From: Apostichopus japonicus
Taxonomy: Eukaryota > Echinodermata > Holothuroidea > Aspidochirotida > Stichopodidae
Reading direction: 5' to 3'
Assembly (NCBI RefSeq): GCF_037975245.1
Contig: NC_092572.1
Location: 13,265,269-13,329,268 of the forward strand
DNA: 64,000 nt
Part shown: one piece after another, positions 11,901 through 20,759 of the stretch
How positions within the stretch are numbered: position 1 is the first letter of the stretch
Layout of the letters: the number at the start of each line of letters is the position of its first letter
Notes under the pieces: generated by a model
The model's input: only the letters and a program-made list of their open reading frames with translations
The model's database searches: none
Told to the model about the DNA's origin: nothing
Made by a program: the position numbers and the translations under genes

Positions 11901-14900
11901 AACTATATTGAGGTTTCTAGGACGACTTTATCCTAACAGGGTATATGAGCCACTGCTATCCAAGTAAGATCTTTTGAAACATTTTGCTTATATGAGATAC
12001 TGTTGAATGTTTCATGAAATTTTACTATAAAAAATGTCAATACATTTATACTCAAAATGACACCTCGTGGGAAATATGATTCTTGTCAATGTTACATATC
12101 ATTAGCTATGGTGGTCACAACGTTTTCACATTTGACGCCAAATTATGTTGGTCGTAAATATCAAGGGGTTTGTGCAGCTCAGAATGGGCTATCTGTATAA
12201 TTCCATTCTCGAGATAAAGTAGTTATAAGGTTTTTATTGTTTATCCTGTTGACTTCGGATGAATCTTGACCTCCAATAAAATTCATAAGGTCCCTATCTA
12301 ACAAACCAACATGCCAAGTATGCGGGTCGCCAATGATTCACGTGTATACATTAACCTGGACCGACGATGTCAAAACGTACCAACAATGGAGGGTCTCGTG
12401 ACGTGCTCCCTTGTAGCTTTCAACTCTTATAGTACTCCTTTAATGTATATTCTACAATAACTAATGTAATAATCTAATAGTTACCACAATCCTTGTGAAC
12501 CTACGCGAACATTGTAATATAGCTAAGTGTTTCATTTTTGCAATGTTAATCGCAGTTTTTGTTTGTAAGTCCAACATTACATTTTGAGAATATTTTTAAA
12601 ACAGTCGAAGATCAGATTATCTGGAACACTTCTATTAAACTGTCGTGGGACAGTTTCACCCAACTTGACACAGGGGTAGTCAATTCTCGTGACCACAATG
12701 ATCTTCAAGTTTATAAAATATGATCGCAAGTATGAAAACATAATTCTCAGAAATTACTAACGAAATTTTAGCCATATCGACCATTACATTTGGGATGTTG
12801 TCAACGTTTCATCATAACTGAAGAAAATACAGAAGGCCCTGTTTTCGAGAAAGAAAAAAAGAAAAGAAAAAAAAAGAGGAATTTGTAAGCTTACTTTTGT
12901 TTCGGTGATATAGCAGGAAACTTGTCACAATAGAAACAACGAACAAAACCGGTGATAATACAAATAGAACGATCACGCCTTTTTCTTTTGTAGGAAATAA
13001 AAAGAAACCAATACGGTATAATTAGTAACATATTGAACTAAAATAATATAGTTTGTACATGTTAGAGAAACTTAGGTACGTGCCGCACATAGTTATTTAT
13101 TTCACATCGTTAACCGGGAATCCAGAGTGAGAATGTCCAAGTTGGAGCTTGGATTATGAACAACCATTTTTATTATCGGCAAATGTTTTGTTTTGGGTAG
13201 AACATTTATGAAATGTTGTATATAGTAAGGCAACTGAAAGGAGTTAGTACTTCATTTTGTTAAATGGGATGTTTTACCAAATTTGATGGCTGTTCTAACA
13301 GTAGCGGTATTATCGTCAAACAATGTGTTACGCAATATTCTGAAATTCCCAGCTAAAGTTCACTCTTGTATCTATAATATAATTACGACATACTAATTAA
13401 AAAACTTTACAAAACATTTCACCAAGTCGCATTTTTACCGCCAATACAATGCATACTTAAATAATCATTCCAGCAATTAAGAAGATAAAATCGTCATTGA
13501 CTGAAGCTTTAAACAAAAACCCCGGATAAATAACGCTTTTATATGCATTTATTCTATGTATTTATCGTTTCTTTAATAGGGATTGTTGCATCAGCTTTAG
13601 CATAAACTTGTACGACAACTACGACTCTATGTATTATCTAGATCGGACAAATTGTAACGATCAGGGTACAACTAGAGGCGTCGAATGCCCGCAGATCCAG
13701 CAACGAGCGCACTGATAAGTAATTTGGCTCCTTTAAATGTAAACCATGCTTGAACTCTCATACTTATAGTTCGTTGAGATGATTGAAGAGAGTTCGTTGA
13801 GATGATGAATAACTTGATTAGCGAGTCCTTCTTTCGGAATGAGCTTTAAAAATAGCATTTTACATTGATCTGGGTCAGTCAATGTCTAACTCCTCAACTT
13901 GAGAAATACTTATCTTTACCTTATTTCCCTCGCTAAAAGGTTTAGTAACGATATAAAGTAGATTGATGAGGATAAAGTAATAAATATAAAACTACTAAGT
14001 ATGTATACCCTTTGTGCAGTTATAATGCAAGTATTTCTTACATTTGCCTATCATAACTTAGGTGCCGTTCCTGTTGAGATTATTAAATATATAAGTTATC
14101 TCCTTGCATTGTAGTTTTTTTTTATAGTAAGTTAGAGTTTCATTCAGTGAGGTAGGTATTTACTAGCATACAAATCAGCCGAGCACCATTCTCTATCACA
14201 TCAATTTGATTCAGTGAAATTACATTGTTTTATAGACCAATATGAGCATAAATTTAAATGAATATTCTAAAAATACAGTACCCGATTGATTGCTTAGTTT
14301 GTGGTTCTCTTTCTGGATATACATTATAAGAACAGTTGGCAATATCGCCTCTTCAAGCTTCAAATTTACAAATTTATTTCTAGTTATGCTACAGTGAAGA
14401 CAAATATATTAAATATATTGAACAACGTAACGGAGACTTACCGGTGTCATTCTGTCCGAAAGTATGGCGGAGCACAATAAAATTACTTCCAAACGCTACA
14501 AAGGGGCCGTCAATTTGACAGGATATGTTCGCAAAATTTCTTCTGAAGGGAACGGATGTTGCGGATATTGTAGAATTGAAATTCGCAATGCTCCTGTCTC
14601 GGTCATTAAACATGTATTGTTTGTGAAAGAGTCCATCTACGAACCATGTGATGTTGAAAGGCTGAATGGCTCTGTAAATTACGCATGTTAGATCATCCAC
14701 CACTGCCTCTGTACTTGGATAGTTGTCATGACTAAATAGAATTTTCACTGTTGGGGTGACTGACAAAATTAAGTAAAAATATATTAATAAGATTTATGGT
14801 ACCTATTCTCCACCAACCTTTTTTGTTGAATATAAAAAAAAAAATCAGCGAACAAGGGCACGTTAAGCAGGAGGGCCTACTAGGATTTCGATTACAGTAT

Positions 14901-16018
14901 ATCTACGGTATTATTGGGAAATCAATTCCGTGATACTAGGAATTTATGTGTCGCCATTGCCAATCCTCAGCTAAAACAAGACACGACGGTGGACATAGGA
15001 AACACTGTGGACAGTCTTGGCTTTACCGGGAGTCAACTAACAACCTTTTACAAATTAAGTCTCACAAATTACACAGAAATGTTAAAATCGACAATTTACA
15101 CATGCTCATTGCTTCCATTACAATAATCGAACATTTAAATATGCTGTTCCATTCAATCCTAGGGCTTTGGTTTGTGATATGGAGTTGTAGCTACGAATAA
15201 TTAAGAAAACATCATGCATAATTGGACAATAAAGAGTTGGAATCTTGTGTTTGACAAAATATTTTTGAGTAATCCTTTTATATAATTCGAAAGATGACTT
15301 ACACATATTATACATGAAGCTAGTAGGATTGGAATCAAACCGAAATGTACCAAGAAGCACTTATATTATGCCAAGAGTGTAAGCATTCCTACAGTTGGCA
15401 ATGTAACATTACAAACGGCTTTAAACGTTCATCATCGTGGATATGTATTCTAAAAATATTTCAACAAAATACAACTGTATTGGAGGAAAAGAAAAAGAAA
15501 AAATACAACCGGGAGAAGATGCACCTAATGGAAATCTTACCTTCTATCTTGATTTTAAAAACTGCAAGAAGTTCACCAGACCTCCAACATGTGTATTCTG
15601 TATCACTTAAGTTTATAGGAATGTTTTGAATTCCAAGAGAATAGTTTCCAGGACTGCAAGTATTTAAAGAGGATTTATAATAATCAGTTACTGTGATGCT
15701 GTCTCTGTAGAGTCTTAACTCCTTCATTCCCAGCCACCATTCCATTTTCTTGACCTCGCTATCTGTGACTGGACACGCCAGGCATAAGTCTTCTCCTGGT
15801 TCTAACAACAATGTAACATTCCGAATTGTATCCTTTGTAGCGTTGATGGTATCTGAGTAACTGATCAGTACCAGGAAAAAGAGCGCTGCGTTGGGATAGA
15901 AGATTAATACGATTTGATATAAATAGTTGTAAACATAACAGCGAATAATAACTGCAACTTTAAATGGCATACACTAACCTTCTAATCTATTCGTCATTCC
16001 ACTGACAGAGTACTTCAT
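3956..16018 (-). CDS. Gene A: Ig-Ig-TM receptor with tyrosine-kinase-like pseudokinase domain
   Basis: Predicted single-pass membrane receptor of 622 residues. I assembled 14 coding exons by reading splice sites: 15979-16018, 15541-15885, 14442-14759, 12895-12984, 11339-11360, 8302-8411, 7881-8006, 7404-7514, 6879-7090, 6180-6299, 5555-5666, 4996-5092, 4231-4333, 3956-4018. Every junction is GT-AG and the joined frame (1869 nt) stays open from ATG to TGA. Domains in order: signal peptide (1-29), V-like Ig (about 30-128), C2-like Ig (129-234), TM (about 238-260), acidic linker (272-309), kinase-like domain (310-602), tail (603-622). The fold-defining kinase motifs are recognisable (FAK in beta 3, a helix-C Glu, SPE, SDVW, CW...RPTF). 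HRD-D becomes SHP-A, the loop Asn becomes Lys, and DFG becomes DIC, so phosphotransfer is unlikely. The activation loop has no Tyr. I cannot name an orthologue. Confidence 0.88.
4231..5666 (-). CDS. Gene A exons 11-13: C-lobe
   Basis: Exons 5555-5666 (112 nt), 4996-5092 (97 nt) and 4231-4333 (103 nt), the same lengths as in gene C. They encode IAWMSPEA (APE region), ASDVWGLAVLFWELYSFG (helix F), LSNSEVEQRMAEGL (helix G) and SCWDVRQGHRPTF (helix H and the C-W-x(6)-R-P motif of tyrosine kinases). All splice sites are good consensus. Confidence 0.88.
5866..6176. repeat. Compound TA-rich microsatellite
   Basis: About 300 bases of TA, TATT and TATG repeats in intron 10 of gene A, starting four bases past the exon's splice donor. 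Confidence 0.95.
6180..6299 (-). CDS. Gene A exon 10: degenerate catalytic loop and DFG
   Basis: A 120-nt exon, phase 0-0. It begins FSHPALRLNKVLL where active kinases read HRDLAARNVLL: the catalytic Asp is Ala and the metal-binding Asn is Lys. CKIYDICQ replaces the DFG region. The exon ends HMEK before a TA-rich intron; its last 39 coding bases are duplicated at 2745-2784. Confidence 0.87.
6690..6860. repeat. (ATG/GAT)n trinucleotide repeat
   Basis: Imperfect GAT/ATG/AAT triplets over about 160 bases in an intron of gene A. Open frames across it (Asp- or Ile-rich) are artefacts of the repeat. Confidence 0.9.
6879..7090 (-). CDS. Gene A exon 9: hinge and helices D-E
   Basis: A 212-nt exon, phase 1-0. 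The hinge reads IFYEHMNFGTLRDFM, close to the RTK pattern (E-x-x-x-x-G-x-L-x-x-F/Y). A variable insert follows, then helix E (LLYFSSSVTKGIRYI). Donor AAG|GTAGGA. Intronic trinucleotide repeats lie immediately downstream. Confidence 0.85.
7404..8006 (-). CDS. Gene A exons 7-8: kinase-like N-lobe
   Basis: Two exons, 7881-8006 (126 nt) and 7404-7514 (111 nt), both phase 1-1. The first carries beta strands 2-3 with CFAKVLSG, so the VAIK-type Lys appears kept. The second carries helix C (SFQELALDLRSLKEH) with its Glu, then strand 4 (NLVQIVYIAV). There is no glycine-rich loop I can recognise upstream. The 111-nt exon has the same length in gene C. Confidence 0.85.
8302..8411 (-). CDS. Gene A exon 6: acidic juxtamembrane linker
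   Basis: A 110-nt exon, phase 2-1. It encodes an acidic, low-complexity linker including AYDDINDEEGDDT. Its Tyr in an acidic context is equivalent to the YDTVKNEE of gene C. Acceptor TTTTCCAG, donor GTAAGG. The longer plus-strand open frames over this segment are shadows. Confidence 0.8.
8975..9330. repeat. 84-bp minisatellite, about 4 copies
   Basis: Tandem units each contain gtcctataacactttta and ggatactaatgtacac. Copies 2-4 are nearly identical and the outer ones diverged. The unit is 84 bases (28 codons), so a minus-strand frame stays open by arithmetic, not by selection. It lies in intron 5 of gene A. Confidence 0.92.
9588..11123. mobile_element. DNA transposon (8-bp TSD), family 1
   Basis: Terminal inverted repeats cagggacgtagccagg at the left and cctggctacgtcgctg at the right are flanked by the perfect 8-bp duplication ctttggag (9580-9587 and 11124-11131). 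Eight-base duplications fit hAT-like superfamilies. No transposase frame is visible, so it is non-autonomous. Internal sequence matches the shorter copy at 42502-42929. It sits in intron 5 of gene A. Confidence 0.9.
10303..11065. mobile_element. Second element nested in the family 1 transposon
   Basis: Starts with caggggcgtagccag and contains the module gctccgcgccaaccgacggt and ggcgctccgctcagatagt. That module also occurs near 49455, 50880 and 52100. The right end is only approximate, because the sequence shared with the copy at 42502-42929 resumes near 11070. Confidence 0.6.
11339..11360 (-). CDS. Gene A exon 5: 22-nt micro-exon
   Basis: Flanked by a very strong acceptor (nine T, then CAACAG) and a consensus donor GTAAGT. 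It enters in phase 1 and leaves in phase 2, exactly what the neighbouring exons require, adding KASLNK to the basic juxtamembrane stretch. Gene C has a 25-nt exon of the same phase at the same place. Confidence 0.78.
12895..12984 (-). CDS. Gene A exon 4: transmembrane segment
   Basis: A 90-nt exon, phase 1-1. After a short stalk (EKG) comes a hydrophobic helix, VIVLFVLSPVLFVVSIV continuing to FLLY, followed by the basic stop-transfer HRNK. This fixes the kinase-like part in the cytoplasm. Confidence 0.88.
14442..14759 (-). CDS. Gene A exon 3: C2-like Ig domain
   Basis: A 318-nt exon, phase 1-1, the same length as the equivalent exon of gene B. Core residues are DDLTCVI, NITWFVDG and NISCQIDG. 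The domain lacks the Tyr-X-Cys signature of V sets and looks like a short C2/I-type fold. N-glycosylation sites include NIT, NST, NIS and NDT. Confidence 0.87.
15541..15885 (-). CDS. Gene A exon 2: V-like Ig domain
   Basis: A 345-nt exon, phase 1-1. It completes the signal peptide and encodes one Ig domain. The first strand-B Cys is in LCLACPV, the core Trp in MEWWLG, and the strand-F motif is DTEYTCWRSG. Several Asn-X-Ser/Thr sites are present (NAT, NVT, NYS, NLS). Acceptor is CCAACGCAG, donor GTAAGA. Confidence 0.87.
15979..16018 (-). CDS. Gene A exon 1: start and signal peptide
   Basis: ATG at 16018, donor AAG|GTTAGT, ends in phase 1. Joined to exon 2 it reads MKYSVSGMTNRLE then ALFFLVLISYSDTINA, a typical cleavable signal sequence. 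A second in-frame Met (residue 8) would give an equally good signal peptide, so the exact start is uncertain. The transcript start upstream was not located. Confidence 0.8.
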
Positions 16019-16240
16019 TTATCGACAGCAAACTTAACCAACAGTCAAACAGTTCGAGAGTTAGGCGACACAGTCTAATCCTTGTGAGAGTTACATCACG
16101 ATAATATATACTAATGTCATCACTTCAAACATGCCCAAGCTTCAGGTAAAGATCTTGCACTTTCGCTTTGTTTGTTTGTCCTTCTTTGAACCATTGCTCC
16201 ACTAGCGAGGGCCAAAATACAAGGCTATATAGGCTAAATA

Positions 16241-16456
<216 letters not shown>

Positions 16457-16559
16457 CTTTTATACTTTTCTATTATGTATTTTACGAGATCCGGCTTAAG
16501 GAATCACAAATGATATTCGAGTTGGTTAGCATTATGTTTGATCTCTAGTGTAAGTAAAC

Positions 16560-16567
16560 AGTCTCTA

Positions 16568-16648
<81 letters not shown>

Positions 16649-17250
16649 AAATGATTTCGAGTTGGTTAGCATCATGTTTGATCTCTAGAGTAAGGCAAAA
16701 TATGTCACCAAAAACAGAATTAGTATTGTTCGATATAGGTGAAAAACGCCTACAGTGGAATTACGACCTTCCTTACCGGTTTACCGGTTTAGTCCATGGC
16801 CTAGTTGGTTAGGGTGTGCGCGTACAATGCGGGAGGCCTGGGTTCGAATCCCGGTGGAGGCTGGAAGCTTTTTCACTGTTCTTGATTTTCCAATTCATTA
16901 CGATTTTCATAAATATATATATATATATATACATTTATTTATATCATATAATATATATAATCGAAATCGTAGTGAGTTGGGAAATCCAGAACAGTTAAAA
17001 AAAATAGCCTTCCAGCCTCCACCTGGATTCGAACCCGGGCTCCCCGCTTTATATTTGGACACTACCACTAGGCTATGAACGCTGATTGTATGTCCAGAGG
17101 TTCGAAACCGGTAAAAAAGGTTGTCATCCCACTGTAGGCTTTGTAGTTCTATTTTGGTGACATATTGCCTTACTCTAGAGATCAAACATGATGCTAACCA
17201 ACTCGAAATCATTTGTGATTCCTAAAGCTGGATCTCGAAAGATACATGAT
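16560..17250. mobile_element. Inverted pair of tRNA-derived SINEs around a TA tract
   Basis: The left copy (about 16646-16880, plus) contains an A-box-like tggcctagttggttaggg and a B box gggttcgaatcccgg. The right copy (about 16985-17245) carries the same family on the minus strand, with B box revcomp of ggattcgaacccggg. Shared bodies include gatcaaacatgatgctaacc and its reverse complement, and tttggtgacatat. A TA tract (16568-16645) precedes the left copy, and a fragment of the same body is at 16483-16560. A third copy is at 38525-38810. Confidence 0.82.
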
Positions 17251-17267
17251 AGAAAAGTATAGAAAGA

Positions 17268-17336
17268 TATATATATATATATATATATATATTTTTATAT
17301 AAATGTATAGATATATATATAGATATAGATATATAT

Positions 17337-17388
<52 letters not shown>

Positions 17389-17397
17389 TCTATATAT
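17268..17397. repeat. (TA)n microsatellite
   Basis: TA-rich tract between the right SINE and the Penelope-like fragment. Smaller TA runs continue to about 17497. Confidence 0.93.
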
Positions 17398-17499
17398 AGC
17401 CTATATATGTATATAGAAAGCCGTTATATAAAAATATACATATATATATAGGCTATATTTATGTATCCTATATATAGCCTTTATATATATATATATCTG

Positions 17500-18012
17500 C
17501 TAGAATCCCCAGCAGTCACTTCAGCTTTGTATACTATGGAGGGCGTCAAGCACTCTCCTCCGAGGGGGCAAGTCTTTCGCATTCTGCAGTTGCATCCATG
17601 GTTGGGTGGGTTTTCAACGGCCTTCGATAGAACGTTTTTATTGTGGCTGTTGATAATATTTTCTAAGTCTATAGATATTGGTATGTGCGGAGGGCAGTTC
17701 AAAACAAGGTTCAATAACCACAAAAAGTCGTTCAACTTGAAGAATTATTACGGAGTAACTGAGCTTTCAAATCATGTCTGGTCTCTAAAAGAAAGTAATA
17801 GAGCCTTCCAAATCTCCTGGTCCATTGTCAGGAGATCAAACACATTGATCAACAGCTCAGGTTCTTGTAATCTATGCCAGGCCGAGAAACTAACAATAAT
17901 AGATCATTCTAGCCCTAATCTCTTGAACAAAAGATCAGAAATCCTCGCAAGCTGCAGACACCAACCAAACAACCCCCAAAATAAAGTCAAAACTAAGATG
18001 AAAAAGAGATAG
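17500..18012 (+). pseudogene. Penelope-like retroelement fragment with GIY-YIG endonuclease, internally inverted
   Basis: From about 17683 on the plus strand the frame encodes FKTRFNNHKKSFN, ELSNHVWSLKES and CNLCQAEK, ending at a stop at 18012. This is the conserved C-terminal GIY-YIG endonuclease of Penelope-like elements. The segment that should precede it (DLENIINSHNK, CNCRMRKTCPLGGECLT, SIVYKAEV) lies at about 17500-17675 on the opposite strand, head-to-head. A local inversion with a breakpoint near 17675-17685 therefore separates the two halves and the copy is dead. Confidence 0.85.
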
Positions 18013-18028
18013 CTTTTTAGTACACCTC

Positions 18029-18054
18029 CTGACGATTGCTAGTAAGCATGAAAC
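18029..18054 (+). ncRNA. Candidate hammerhead ribozyme core of Penelope-like element
   Basis: Directly after the element's coding region the DNA reads ctgacga, then a short stem-loop (tgct agta agca), then gaaac. This is the hammerhead layout CUGANGA - stem II - GAAA. Hammerhead motifs are described in Penelope-like elements. I could not verify stems I and III or the cleavage site. Confidence 0.55.
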
Positions 18055-18123
18055 TCGGAGTAGAGGTTTGGTTGCAAAAATCAAAATTTACATTACGCTC
18101 ATCTTCATAACGTGGAACGTGGA

Positions 18124-18190
<67 letters not shown>
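18124..18190. repeat. (TA)n microsatellite
   Basis: TA run that truncates the endonuclease fragment on its minus-strand 3' side. Confidence 0.95.
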
Positions 18191-18191
<1 letters not shown>

Positions 18192-18807
18192 GACCATCTA
18201 CATGAGTTGGTTCATTTAAAAGTTGCGATAGGTTACATGTTGTTAACTGGTCGATGAACTTGGCAGCGTTATTTGGGTTATCAATATGAAAATTGAAGTA
18301 ACTGACAATAAGCAACATTGAAGCAGAACCGTGTAATGTTCTAACAATAACACCACGCCGAAATCATCCAGAAAACTGGGTGATTATAAGTTTGTTCTTA
18401 GCGTTGGGGATAATAGATATACAGTTAAAAGCGAAAGGTTAGAGCCACTAACAAGGAAGTTGTCTTCAGCGACCTCAAACGATGAGGTAGTCTGGACACC
18501 AATTGCACAGATAATTTATACATTAGGGCGGATAAGGGCAGATGCAGTTGCTGTTGATGCTATTCGTTGGAGATTCGTGAGAGAATAATAAGCGGGTGCA
18601 TTCATTCATGGTTGGTTTATCACCACTTTGTCTTAAACACGTGTCGGTAACACAAAGTACATTGATGTTGCTTTCAGCAATGAAAACAGCAACTTCATCC
18701 GTCTTATTACAAATAGATCTCACAGTACAAGTGGCAATAGTTAGTCTTATCACATGAACCAGACCACCTTGGGCCTGACTGATGGACGACGCCCTCTCTA
18801 TCTCCAT
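18190..18807 (-). pseudogene. Non-LTR retrotransposon endonuclease (APE-type) fragment
   Basis: On the minus strand, about 18740-18600 encodes RSICNKTDEVAVFIAESNIN and NVLCVTDTCL, the N-terminal part of an AP-like endonuclease. About 18318-18190 encodes FNFHIDNPNNAAKFI and LLNEPTHVDGH, the later GDFN-type motif region. Order and strand agree, but the frame is broken between them and nothing of the reverse transcriptase follows. The type resembles CR1/L2-group elements. Confidence 0.75.
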
Positions 18808-19628
18808 GCGTTAGCAACTTTCAAATAAGTTTCAAATACACCTGCCGGGAGTAGGTAACCGACACGAGATCTTAATCCAAGCAGATTAGACGAAGATTAC
18901 AGAAATGGCATAATCGGAAGATTAGCACGGGTGTTAAAAGTAGATAGACCTCTAGATTCCCAAGGAAACTCGTGGCGATTGATCGAAAGTTGTAAATTTT
19001 AGCCCTGTTTGGCGAAAGCAACACAAAACGAGGTATAGGTTCTTAGGCTGTATGTAATATATGAGTGAATGTGTTCATAGTGACTATTACAGAAATAATT
19101 GTGAACATGATCCTGCAACATTTGATCTAATTTCGATATATAAATGGAATATTGTTGATATTAGTAAATTGGTAGAAAGGACCTGTATAATTGACTCTAC
19201 CTCTTCCCCGTCTTGACCACTTCCAGGTCCTCACCATAAGGTGAAATTTTATATGTAGTTATTATTTTCGTTAGCTTACAAAAATTGTATAACGAATCTG
19301 ATGGCTTGCAGGACTTGAATCTGATTATTATTGATCTGAATATCATTGCAGAAGTTCAGAAAATTGAAGATGACAAACAAGCACTGGTATTTTATTTCCC
19401 TAAGAAGTCTTTGAATATAATTATACTTTAACATAGCCCTTTGCCATTGGACTTTGGATATTTATTAACTCCCATGATGGTACCCGTTATTTACAGTCTC
19501 AACATAAGCGCGGTGCATAACACAAGCGTTCCTTTCTTATCGCAATTTTACCTGAACAGGAAGGTGCTATTTGGAGTTCACTGGTAAAGCTATTAGTAAA
19601 TCAGGTATGTTGAAAAAAAGCTCATTAC

Positions 19629-19850
19629 AAATGTGGACATTTGCATAACTGTCTTCTAGACCAAAACGATTCTCTCCTTCTACAGTACACCGAAGGTTCA
19701 ATGACATCCTGTAACTTGGGGTAATGATGTTCATCGTTGACATTGTAGTAAATGTATCTAATAAAGGCATTGTGCTAAACCTTTCGTGTGTCATTCTTAT
19801 CAAACGTGGTTGATTAAAAGAATAACGCAGAGGTAACTTTATTGACATTT
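19629..19850 (-). pseudogene. Orphan Ig C2-like exon related to gene B exon 3
   Basis: The minus strand encodes MSLNLRCTVEGENRF and LEDSYANVHI, closely matching MSLNLGCNVEGNYPF and LSDSYANVQF of gene B. It ends at a donor (GTAATG, phase 1) in the matching position. The upstream part of the open frame (to about 20130) does not align convincingly and lacks the first Ig Cys. No TM or signal exon is nearby, so it is probably a relic of a fourth receptor. Confidence 0.7.
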
Positions 19851-20614
19851 TAGTGAAAATGTTTTGTATTTGCGCGCGGTTTAAGCTTTGAAGTAATGTT
19901 GTAATTCTTTGCCGGGAAGTCCCCGTTATCCCCCTTAGTTGTTTACTATGACTTAAGCAATCGTGTAGCTTGCCTTCTGGTATCTGGAAGACCGGTGACC
20001 GCAACTTAAAGGCGATGTTCTTTGAAGTAGTACATTCTCGCGCGCGTAAACTTAAGCCAATGTTCAGGCTAGTATAAAAGGAGCTGATGGTATTGTTCAG
20101 TGCGGCACTCTTTGACGAAATCTCATACAAGACGAGTTAAACAAGTTTACTTACGGTACGTTATCATATCATTTTCTATCAACCAAGCTGGTATGTTCTT
20201 ATTCCACAACAACGTGTATAACTGTTGGTATAATATTGTAAGTGCTCAGAATATTATTTAATACACTTTTGTTAGCAAACTGCGCTATTGAACTTAAGGA
20301 GATTACGCCAAGTTATTTAAGAGTAACGTTATTCACCGATTGTTATCGTTTACGTTATTTAGTAGCGCTCTGAACTGCGTGACACTGTATGTACTTTTAA
20401 AAGGATCAGTATTCTGCGGTGAATGTATATATTTCAGTTAGCCCGTAATTAGCAGCATTAGTGAAATTATCCGTAGGTCAGCTATCAGAAAGATACATTA
20501 CTGCTATTTAGTCCATCGATCGTTTCTTAGTGTATTTACATCGGTTAACGACATTGTACACACTGTCAAGTTAACTCTGTAGCCTTGAATCTGATATCAT
20601 ATTTAGATGCTAAG

Positions 20615-20750
20615 TGTGGCGTTGCATTTAGCGCCGCGTTGTAGGTTTTTTTTTAGCGCAGCATTATACGCTGCGTGTGGCGCCGCGTTGGACGCTGCGT
20701 TTGGTGCCGCGTTTACCGCCGTGTTGTGACCTGCGTTTAGACCCCGAGTT
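20615..20750. repeat. GC-rich 12-base degenerate tandem repeat
   Basis: About ten imperfect units of the type gcgccgcgttgg / gctgcgtttggt. It stands out as a GC- and CpG-rich island in AT-rich surroundings. Confidence 0.7.
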
Positions 20751-20759
20751 GAGGAATTG

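Noticed and set aside
14464-14691. 75-codon plus-strand frame
   Set aside because: Shadow of gene A exon 3 on the opposite strand.
16795-16864. Possible true tRNA gene
   Set aside because: A and B boxes are present but the arms do not form a good cloverleaf and the same sequence recurs inside a longer dispersed body, so it is a SINE head.
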